Positions 56,216-64,000 of a stretch of DNA of 64,000 nt are shown one piece after another. This stretch comes from Adiantum capillus-veneris (taxonomy: Eukaryota; Streptophyta; Polypodiopsida; Polypodiales; Pteridaceae), in assembly GCA_014529385.2 (NCBI GenBank), contig CM043963.1:79570412-79634411 (forward strand). Reading direction: 5' to 3'. A model generated the notes under the pieces. The model worked only from the letters and a program-made list of their open reading frames with translations. It did no database searches and was not told the DNA's origin. A program made the translations under genes and the position numbers. The stretch's first letter is position 1; every line of letters begins with the position of its first letter.

Positions 56216-57070
56216 AGATGCTTAAAATCAAGTTTGATGAAGTTTTGCAAGTTTACAAAATAATTGCGATTATTTTCTATAATGTTTTTTGCACCTATCT
56301 TGTCCAAAGTGTGTTTAACATGCTTCTATCACTCTAACTAATCATATAGCATGTGAAATGACCATACATGCACCCCCTTTTGTCTTCTAGAGAACCAAGT
56401 CTGCATGTTAGTGAAAATTTGCCCCAACTCCACAAAGAATATTCAAAATTACCAAGGGACACCTCAAGGACACCTACAACATGTTGGTTAAGCAAGACCA
56501 AAATGTCCAAAACCCCCCAAAAGAAAATAATCGTGATTATTTTCTAGGTGGTCCAAATTTGTCCAACTCCCAATTTTTTGCCTATACAGAGTTAGAACAC
56601 ATCATGATGAACCTATCCCTTAAATTTGAGCTTATTTGAACAAGTGCACCCCAAGTTATCATCATCTCTGCAACACTTTCAACCTAAAAATCTAACTCTA
56701 CCCACACTCTGAAGATTCAAACACATCCAAACTTCACCTAAGTCTTGTAATACATGTGCATGACCCATCCATGACCCACATCAAGTCCCAAGTGTCCAGA
56801 ATCCATAAAAATAAAAAAAGGTGATTATTTTCTAAGTTTGGAGAATTGGCCCAAATTTGGTTCTAAGTGCTGGATATGGTTCTTGCATGCTTGTATGAGC
56901 TCCTAAGGTGGTACACCTCACCAAGTTCACCACAAAGAGAAAAGGACACTTCAAAGCACCATTGTGGACTTTTGACATCAAACACTCTAATGATTGTTAT
57001 CTTATCCACTCTTACAGGTTCTATGCAGTCCATGAGGATGGAAAAGAAAAGAAAAATGATTAAGGAAAAG
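56216..57070. other. Leader-like fragment with palindrome set IV
   Basis: A-rich, CCAAAA-containing sequence of the same style as the leaders at 9.3-10.4 kb and 20-21.2 kb. It interrupts the copia remnant on its left and is cut by the LTR at 57071 on its right. No coding region is supported. Confidence 0.45.
56257..56833. repeat. Spaced palindrome set IV (arms GAAAATAA)
   Basis: Palindromes lie at 56257-56276 (core TTGCGA), 56523-56544 (core TCGTGA) and about 56808-56833 (degenerate, right arm TTATTTTC kept). Arms are GAAAATAA / TTATTTTC. Start spacings are 266 and about 287 bases. Arms differ from sets I-III, but core and spacing agree. Confidence 0.8.
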
Positions 57071-57817
57071 TGTTGGACGGATACGCCGCGACGGACGTCA
57101 GCACAACGAGAACTCACCTAACAAGTAATGTCAGCTAAGGAGGAAGCTCGACCCGCAGGCGCGTGGAAGCAAGCATAAGGTGTCAACCTACACTCGACCG
57201 ACTCCTAACTAATTCCTACAGAGGTCCCTACCAATTGTGTAAGTCACAGTCTTCAAAAGTGCAAAAGAGGAATCTTTCTACAACGCTTGTTAGAGCCGAA
57301 CACCCATCAAACACTTTCGAAACACCATAGAACTTGAAGGAGACCCTACTAATACCTATAGGCCGCTCTCCCTAAGGTCTATAAACCAAAATCACGACCC
57401 AAAACACCAGGTGCAGAAACACGTAGGATGTCTGGCCGAAATCTGCAGGTCTTTGTTTCCGAAATCTGAAGTGCCTAATGTGTAGCTCTACTCAATGTGA
57501 ACGCGTGGATATGCTGCAATGCAAAATCAGATAACGTATGCTCACCCAAACTACCGATGAACTTGTTTAAAAATGACAAAAGATCTTTCATTAAGGTCAA
57601 AAAGTGGTATATATACCTTACAACTTCTCAAACCCTAAAGTTCCAAAATCAACCATCTTCTCAATCTAACTATCAAAACTGGGATACAATCTGGAAACTT
57701 CTATAAGTCCCAATATGTACAATGTGAAAAATCGGGTTTTCCTCAATGAATGAATAATTACAAAAATAATAGTCCGCCGAGTAGTTAGATGCCGTGGGGT
57801 GTGTACAGATTCTAGCA
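57071..57817 (-). repeat. 3' LTR of the Tat element
   Basis: The block reads TGTTGGACGG to GATTCTAGCA on the plus strand, 747 bp, and is bordered on the internal side by a clear polypurine tract. It has a TATA-like string (aaggtatatatacc in element orientation, about 57610). The outer edge is inferred from the TGTTGG tip; the other LTR is outside the window. Confidence 0.75.
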
Positions 57818-57834
57818 TCCCCCCCCTCCTTGTT
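57818..57834 (-). promoter_or_regulatory. Polypurine tract
   Basis: In element orientation AAGGAGGGGGGGAT runs straight into TGCTAGAATC, the LTR start. It fixes the inner LTR boundary and the orientation. Confidence 0.88.
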
Positions 57835-57868
57835 CATGTCGTCCCCGACATGGCCTTGATCCTTTGCT

Positions 57869-58510
57869 TCATCTTATGGTCTCCCGCATCTTTAGCGGTG
57901 ATTCGTACCGTGCATGTAGATTTAGCATTGTTGGGCCAAAGATATCTGTATGCATGGTGAAGAACCCTGTGCAGAATGCTTCTTCAAAAGCCTGGAGGTG
58001 ATAGGATGGTAGAAACATAATTCTTTGATACAACGCATGTATCAGCTCCTTGGAAGGCTGACCTGACATATCATAAGCACATCTGTATGTATCCTGGAAG
58101 AAGAATATGCTGTCAGTCACCTGGCCTGGCTTGAAGGTCTCGAACACTGCTAGGATGGTTCTGCAGATCTTTCTCATCATAATGCATGTAAGGTCAGGTG
58201 AGCCAGTGAACAACTTTATAGCGCCCGTTAGGGTTTTCACCATGTATTGTACACTTATTCTCTCACCTGCCTTCACACCCCGCAGCTTTGGGTAGTTCAG
58301 CCAAGTGGGTTGGCTTCTTTGTAAGATTTCTTGTGCTTTCCACGTTGTCAGCGGGATGGAAACACACACAACGCCTCTATAATGACCCAACACACACTCT
58401 TGGGATGATACACACACATTATGGGGCACCACTCGGCTTACAAAACCAGCCTGGCCGAGATAGGAAACACACAGACGGAGTGAGAAGAGAGAGATTTCCC
58501 ACTTGCCCAC
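57869..58510 (-). CDS. Extra open frame between integrase and 3' LTR, unknown function
   Basis: The frame is open for 213 codons from about 58512 to a stop at 57869. The first ATG is at 58246 (MVKTLTGAIKLFTGSPDLTC), leaving 125 codons. A pyrimidine-rich run followed by CCAG near 58465 (minus strand) could be a splice acceptor giving access to the earlier codons. The protein has no clear transmembrane segment or known motif; PSKELIHALYQRIMFLPSYH and FEEAFCTGFFTMHTDIFGPT are typical text. Some Tat and Athila elements carry an additional 3' ORF, so this may be one. It is uninterrupted although the neighbouring pol has several breaks. Confidence 0.45.
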   Translation of the reverse strand: MGKWEISLFSLRLCVSYLGQAGFVSRVVPHNVCVSSQECVLGHYRGVVCVSIPLTTWKAQEILQRSQPTWLNYPKLRGVKAGERISVQYMVKTLTGAIKLFTGSPDLTCIMMRKICRTILAVFETFKPGQVTDSIFFFQDTYRCAYDMSGQPSKELIHALYQRIMFLPSYHLQAFEEAFCTGFFTMHTDIFGPTMLNLHARYESPLKMRETIR

Positions 58511-59515
58511 TCAACACTCACACATACACACTCACACACACACTCTCAATTCAACTCAAAGGAGGCAAATTGCTGTTGTTTAGACTCAATGAAGCTCAGC
58601 CCAACACCAATGGGGCAAATAGTTTACACAGTATTGAGGAAATACACCAGATACAACCACAAAGTTAAGCAGAGACTTCACTCACCGGAGAAGACTACAC
58701 AGAAAAATAGCAGAAAATCTGTGAGGAATTTGGCAAAATGGACAGCGCCATTGCGTAAGGAAAGCCCAAAAACACCACCCTACAATGTCACAGTGCTCAA
58801 ATCCGACCTCCGATGAGCAGTTTAGGGCCAAAAAATGCTCCAAAAAACAAAAAAAACACACTTGCGGCTGTTCCTCCTCTCTTCTCCACGTTTTTTTCTG
58901 GTCTTCTCTCTATTTTTTCAGTTCCGACACTTAGCTTTATTAGTTGGGCACCCTTGGCCTTTTAGATGACCTCAAACGGACCCCGAACAGGCCAAAAACT
59001 GACCTCGCAGTGCATAGTTGTCACCTTTTTGAATCATTCGCACACCTGGCACTCAGTTTTTCCCAATAATGCATCCCGCAACCACGTGAAGTGGCCCCAA
59101 AAAGTGGTCCTCATGATGACCTTTCTACATAAGTATCACAAGAAAACACCCACGTTGTGTCTGTACTTATTTACGCGCAAGTATTGACCCCATTCGACCT
59201 CCTGACGCCACTCGATACCATCTGACGCACCTGCTTACCTCATGTCGTCGGCCCGCGGATAGCTTCCTCGAGAATTTTTACGTGCTACCAACTCCTCCTT
59301 ATTGTAGAAAAAACACACTGGTACTGGTAATAGTGAAAATCGATGCACTATGTAAATGTTGTCCTACCTGTACACATGTGGGCCCCACGTAACCACCTGG
59401 CTCTGAAAAATGGACAATTCTTTATTTGATGCACCATACATGTATATGTACATATGCGCAATCCCTTGCTCCAAAAAACTCCTGACATAATTTGCCCACC
59501 CCCTAGCTTGCTAGA
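58511..59515 (-). other. 3' untranslated region of the Tat element
   Basis: About 1 kb with no supported gene. It contains CA-rich stretches (58520-58545). Confidence 0.45.
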
Positions 59516-60985
59516 TCATTCATGATCAGCAGCAGCAAAGAGAGATATGAGACTCGTAGCGTCACAGGTCTCCTCATCCCTCACAGACATCACTTGCTCC
59601 ACAGACAGCTCATCCTGCTCCACCATCATCAATCTAGCATGATACAATTTAAGACGCAATCCATTTACCCTTGACTTATGTAGAACACCATCCAGGTTAG
59701 CCAGCTGATATGTGCCATTTGGAAAACACTCCACTACCTTGAAAGGGACTTCCCACTTAATCTGAAACTTCTTTTGGAAGGTGTTGTCCAGCTTATTGTT
59801 GTAATGCAAAACTAAGTCATGCTTCTTGATACCCTTACTTTTGACCATTTCATTTATCTTTGCCAAAGCCTTATCCTGCATCTGCCCATTATACTCCAAT
59901 GCGCTCATCCTATCCAACTGAACCTCTTGTAACTGCAAGAGCCTCTCTTTGAATGCATCACTAGGCGGCCCAAGAAACTTCTCTAACATCTTGACCGCAG
60001 GCAACTCTACTTCCACAGGCAATAGTGTTTCCTTTCCATACACCAAATGAAATGGAGTAAACCCTGTACCTGTCTTTACCGAAGTACGGTAAGCCCATAA
60101 TGCACTAGGAAATTCCAAATCCCAATTCTTTCCTTGGTGCTCTGTCACTTTCGAAAGAATCTGTACCAACTCACCATTGAATCTTTCATTTAAGCCATTA
60201 CACTGTGGGTAATAAGGAGTGGTATGCTGGTGCCTAATCTTCATCTTTGCGCATAAGAAGTCTAGCAGTTTAGCTCTAAATCCTGGCCCCTTATCTAAAA
60301 GTAGCTCCAGTGGCACCCCAAACTTGCAGCATATTTCATCATACACAAATTTTGCCACATCCTTTGCAGTGATCTGTTTTACTGCTATAGCCTCTGCCCA
60401 TCTAGAGAGATAGTCCACTGCAGCCAAAATATAGCTTTTCCCCCTGCTTGTGATAGGTAACGGGGCTATTGCATCAATCCCCCACTTTTCAAACACATCA
60501 AACGCCATAATGGTTTTTCGTAGCTCTGGCTTCAACACTCTCTTCCCAAATGCTTGACACCTATTGCAAGACCTACACCAATGGTGAACATCCTTGTGCA
60601 AACTAGGCCATACATACCCCTCTTGCAAAATCTTATGCAAGGTGATCTTTAGAGCAAAATGGCCACCACATGCGCCTTCATGATTCTCTTCTAACACTCT
60701 GTAAAGCTCCTCCCACCAAGGTACACGTCTCAACACGAGATCAGCCCCTTTCATGTATAAGACATCACCAATCAATTTGTACATGTATGCTCTACGCACA
60801 AAGCCATACTTCTTAGACTTCTGAATCTCCTTTGGAATGACTTTTGTTAGCAAAAACTCCTCTTCTTGAGCCAAACTTTCCCGGCCATGATAAAGAGGTA
60901 AAGTGGTTCTTAACACAAATAGCTCCCCAATCATGCCTTGAGCTGCTTCATGTGCCTCTCCATTTAGAGCACGTTCAATGTGTCT
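59516..60985 (-). pseudogene. Tat gypsy integrase
   Basis: The largest piece, 472 codons from ATG 60934, is uninterrupted. It has the zinc domain (HEGACGGHFALKITLHKIL, then HHWCRSCNRC), the first catalytic aspartate in WGIDAIAPLPITSRG, the second in LLLDKGPGFRAKL (the more common form is SD-N/R-G) and the glutamate in CNGLNERFNGEL. The C-terminal half has YRTSVKTGTGFTPFHLVYG and a GTYQLANLDGVLHKSRVNG fold typical of gypsy integrases; no chromodomain is seen. Upstream codons HIERALNGEAHEAAQ join it to the second RNase H through a frameshift near 60985. The enzyme would insert cDNA into host DNA. Confidence 0.9.
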
Positions 60986-61557
60986 GATGCTCCATGCTTC
61001 GAACTTTTTAACAGGCCTTTAATTCTGAAGCACATTTCCTTCAATGAGGTGTTCTTGCTCTTCCACACACCCAACACTTGCTTCACCACTAACAAGGCAT
61101 CACCTTTTATGCTCAACCTTCTAACCCCATGCTTGAAACAAATGTGTAATCCGGCTTCCAGAGTAGCATATTCAGCCTCATTGTTACTATGAGCATCCAA
61201 TTTGAAGCCTCTCTTGCATACTAGCTTCCCCTCTGGATCATAAAGTGCTATACCCTCTGAAGCTGCATCATGGCTCTTTTTGTATGAACCATCAAAGAAC
61301 AACACATGTGCATTGTTGATCTGTGGCACTTCTTCAACTATCTTTCTCACCACCTCTTCCTTAACAATAAGGGGATTCTCCTTGTAGGTCAACAAATCAG
61401 CTAGGGTAGCCCTTGTACTATCTTCCACTAGAAAAGAGAACTCAAACTCTTGCAGCTCAATTACCCATTTCTTCACCACATTTGACATGTTAGTACCATT
61501 AATTAACTGTGGCAAAAAGGCATAACTCGTCAAGAAAACAAAAGGTCGTGGTAGCAA
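60964..61557 (-). pseudogene. Connection and second (archaeal-like) RNase H
   Basis: After the first RNase H and a TGA near 61571, the frame continues with LLPRPFVFLTSYAFLPQLING and KKWVIELQEFEFSFLVEDS, then a full RVT_3-type RNase H: VLFFDGSYKKSHDAASEGIA (first acidic residue), HSNNEAEYATLEAGLHICFK (glutamate), RRLSIKGDALLVVKQVLGVW (aspartate). The motif order matches the extra RNase H of Tat elements. Its last codons shift frame before integrase. Confidence 0.85.
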
Positions 61558-61569
61558 GTAATGATGAAA

Positions 61570-62640
61570 TCATCGACAAGCAAATATTACACTAGCCATC
61601 ACTAGCTCTACTTCCGAGAACTTTCTCTCCGCTACCAACTTCACTCGGCTTGCACAATACACTGGCCTCATATAATGGCTGCCCTTCCCCTTTTGCAATA
61701 GCATGGCTGCAATGGCATCATCCCCTATTGATGGATTTACATAAAACACTTTCTCCCAATCAGGAGCCTGCATGGCTGACAACCCCCCTAACACCTCTTT
61801 CACCTCTTGAAACACTTCTTCACACTTGTCATCCCATTGCAATGGATCATGCTTTGCCACTTGTTGTAATGGATAAATATCTGCGAAGACAATGAAATAA
61901 ACCGTGCCATGTACTTCACTTTGTGTATAAAAGTTGCCAATTGCTTCGTACTCGTAGGTGATGGAAGAAGAATAATAGACTTAATCTTATCTGGATCAGC
62001 CTCAATGCCATTTTCTGACACCATATGGCCCAATAACTTCACCCTTGGCTGTGCTAGATGACATTTCTTTGGATTTAGTTGTCCTCCACATTCATCATAT
62101 CGAGCCAATACCATCTGCAGCTTCTCATGATGTTCAACCCTACTGCTGTAGACACAGAAGTCATCCATGAAAGCTTTAACACAACTACCAATGAATGGTT
62201 CCAATACCCAATTTGCTCTCTCTTGATAGAAAGATGGTCCATTTGACAACCCAAATGGCAATACTGTGTAGCAATAGCAGCCCCATGGCATAATAAAAGT
62301 TGTCTTTGTGTGGTCTTTAAAAGCAATCTTCAATTGAAAATAGCCTGAAAAACCATCACACACACTGTACCTCTCATAACCTGCCACTGAATCCAAGATC
62401 TGATCCATGAATGGAAGAGGATATGGGTTCTTCTTAGTGGCTGCGTTTAAGGGTTTAAAATCTACACAAATTCTCCACTTACCATCCTTCTTTGGACTGA
62501 CTACAAATGGACTCACCCATTCTGTGGTCTCCACAGGGACTATGAACCCTGCCTTCAATAACTTGTCCACCTCTTCTCACAAGGCTTCCATTTGCTCTTG
62601 ACCCATCCTTCTTAGCATTTACCGCAATGGCTTAGCACCT
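61570..62640 (-). pseudogene. Tat gypsy reverse transcriptase and first RNase H
   Basis: RT codons run from about 62640 with stops at 62619-62621 (TAA) and 62577-62579 (TGA), then an uninterrupted piece from 62570: DKLLKAGFIVPVETTEWVSP, KDGKWRICVDFKPLNAATKK, VCDGFSGYFQLKIAFKDHTK, VLPFGLSNGPSFYQE and the catalytic AFMDDFCVYSS. A frameshift near 61870 passes to QWDDKCEEVFQEVKEVLGGL and the first RNase H (DWEKVFYVNPSIGDDAIAAM, RKFSEVELVMASVIF). Where plant gypsy RNase H usually has aspartate (YVDAS) this copy reads YVNPS. Confidence 0.88.
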
Positions 62641-63591
62641 TCTTTCAGCTCTATATGCATCTCTTCGCCCTTGAACCCTCTGATCTCTTCATATGAAGTA
62701 ATGAACAAATCAGGAAAACTAGCCAGCATGTGCAAATATATATCCTTCTCCATAGCTGAGAGGTCTCCACTGATCATTTGTGTCATCAATTCCTGCTTCT
62801 TTGACAACTCAACCTTGGTTTGCATCTGCCCTTCAATCACTTCATAAGGCCCTTCACTTTCATCTTCAACCTCATTCGCAAATGCAACTAAACCAAACTC
62901 CTGGATTTCTTTGTCCATCAAAAGAAATGCAACATCAGCATCCTCATCACTGCTGGTAGTGCTATCATTGTCCTCATCTATCACTGTGGAAGAGTCTTCA
63001 TCACTAGAATCATCCTCATCTTCATAAAGCTCCTCTAATCGTTTCCTTTTGTCCATATTATAAAGCTTCTTGGTACATGTCTTTCCATAGAGGCTAATCG
63101 TACCATGTCGCCAATCTTGAACAACACCCACTGCACGTAACCATGGTCTGCCCAGTATAATAGGATATGCTCCCAACCCTGCTGGCATCACATGAAAATC
63201 AACCACCACCTTTGCATCATATGCCTCCACTTCTAAGCTCTTTACAACACCCAAACATTTTACTTTCTGATGGTTTGCCAATCTGATCCGGAAACCTGAC
63301 ACCCCAGTCACTGTGAGACCCATCTTCTCAATGCATGAGTGTGTTATGATGCATATTTGGGCTCCACCATCCACATAACCTTGTCCCAAATTTTTCCTTT
63401 TATGCCACACATCTACTATTGGACAAATGTCTGGTAGCTCATCCATTGCCAACACCTTTACTGAACCTCTCTCTGGCTCTTTCTCCATTGGATTAACCAT
63501 CCTCTTCCACTGTCGCTTTAGCTTAGGCACCATCTCTATAAGCTGCCCAAAAGTAACATCTGCCTTCCTGCTCGTCAGATCCTCCTTCAAG
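62619..63591 (-). pseudogene. Tat gypsy protease and linker
   Basis: The frame reads LKEDLTSRKADVTFGQLIEM and KRQWKRMVNPMEKEPER, then the retropepsin: LGQGYVDGGAQICIITHSCI with the catalytic aspartate in VDGG, FRIRLANHQKVKCLGVV, and YPIILGRPWLRAVGVVQDWR, the usual ILGRPWL signature. A long acidic linker follows (EDEDDSSDEDSSTVIDEDND and similar), leading to MHIELKEGAKPLR just before RT. It is open throughout. It is separated from upstream gag codons only by the 26-bp duplication. Confidence 0.88.
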
Positions 63592-63643
63592 TCATAGCTT
63601 AATTGCCCATCCCCTAGTCATAGCTTAATTGCCCATCCCCTAG
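63592..63643. repeat. 26-bp tandem duplication that shifts the gag-pol frame
   Basis: The 26-bp unit at 63592-63617 (tcatagcttaattgcccatc, then ccctag) is repeated exactly at 63618-63643. Because 26 is not a multiple of three it displaces the reading frame; the frames on either side agree if only one unit is counted. Exact identity of the copies points to a recent event. Confidence 0.95.
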
Positions 63644-64000
63644 TGGAAAATCTGAAACATGAAACTTTCGACGAGATCTCCTTTTTCTCTTGGCCTTGAC
63701 ATCCTCGCCTTCATGGCTCTTTCCTTTCTTCTTACTAGGACCTGGGGCACTTCTTCCTTCCTTATCCTCTGTGGTCCTCTTCCCAATAGGCATCACTAAT
63801 GTATCCTCTAGCTTTGATGCCTTCTCCAAGGTGACTACACTTAGCACTTTTGTCTTTCCCTTTTCCTCTTGGGTTAATCCACTGGTTCCTTCATCTCCCT
63901 TAATTTCGATGCCATAATCATTTGACCTAGTTAACACCTGTCTTGGCAATGGATACATGTCTCTCCCCATCCTTGGTGGCTTATCACATTGCGGGCTGAT
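63614..64000 (-). pseudogene. C-terminal gag or gag-protease linker of the Tat element
   Basis: The open frame continues past the right edge (CDKPPRMGRDMYPLP at the border). It is charged and basic: GLTQEEKGKTKVLSV, KKKGKSHEGEDVKAKRKRRS, then FHVSDFPLGDGQLSYD where the duplication breaks it. No zinc knuckle is seen within the window. Confidence 0.65.

Larger units (their letters stand above)
57071..64000 (-). mobile_element. Tat-lineage Ty3/gypsy element, 3' part
   Basis: On the minus strand, right to left: end of gag, protease, RT, RNase H, second RNase H, integrase, an extra open frame, a polypurine tract and the 3' LTR. The second RNase H between the first and the integrase is the mark of the Tat lineage. 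The 5' LTR and most of gag lie beyond base 64000. Coding parts carry a 26-bp duplication, at least three stops and two frameshifts. Confidence 0.88.

Overview
The window is intergenic, repeat-dense DNA from a large plant nuclear genome. I find no host gene with an intact coding sequence, and no rRNA, tRNA or CRISPR array. The plant assignment rests on element types: Ty1/copia elements primed by initiator-Met tRNA (TGGTATCAGAGC), Ty3/gypsy elements of the Tat lineage (tRNA-Asp-type primer site, second RNase H between RT and integrase), and a CACTA (En/Spm) transposon with Tnp2, DUF4218 and DUF4216 domains. The species cannot be fixed from this sequence; a fern, lycophyte, bryophyte, gymnosperm or other large-genome plant would all fit.

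Layout. 1-2931: 5' part of a minus-strand copia element (LTR, primer site, long leader, gag-protease-integrase with one stop). 2932-8150: decayed gypsy gag, then an LTR, tRNA-Asp primer site, a leader with spaced palindromes and a short ORF of unknown function. 8150-18690: a decayed gypsy element on the plus strand (LTR-like block, leader with a second palindrome family, gag carrying a 2.07-kb tandem duplication, protease, RT, RNase H, truncated integrase). 18690-24200: a further palindrome-bearing leader followed by a gag-like coiled-coil ORF that holds a 250-bp MITE. 24200-27850: minus-strand gypsy gag and RT/RNase H fragments in the wrong order for one element. 27870-29362: a ~73-bp tandem array in which each unit is a hairpin. 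30660-35788: a complete, young copia element with 227-bp LTRs, TSD tatat and an uninterrupted 1,428-codon gag-pol. 35976-45024: a complete 9,049-bp CACTA transposon with TSD tgc, containing a hairpin satellite, a decayed Tnp2 transposase and a TnpA-like second gene. 45473-46150: a short LTR and leader with another repeated palindrome. 48700-51600: a decayed minus-strand protein gene of an unclassified mobile-element type. 52993-56215: a copia 5' end split by a 1,321-bp transposon. 56216-57070: a fourth palindrome array. 57071-64000: 3' LTR, extra ORF and pol of a minus-strand Tat gypsy element that runs off the window.

The most unusual signal crosses these units. Sixteen imperfect palindromes lie in the four leader-like regions, often about 260-295 bp apart. 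They have three different arm sequences but nearly all share a 6-base core explainable as TCGCGA, or TCGCGA with CpG changed to TpG or CpA. As RNA each would form a hairpin with a self-complementary 6-base loop, the form of retroviral dimerisation hairpins. Three more palindromic arrays (28 kb, 37-38.6 kb, 45.8-46.1 kb) have unrelated sequences. Most coding remnants carry stops and frameshifts; only the 30.7-35.8 kb copia element keeps an intact reading frame, and it carries a substitution at the first catalytic aspartate of its reverse transcriptase.
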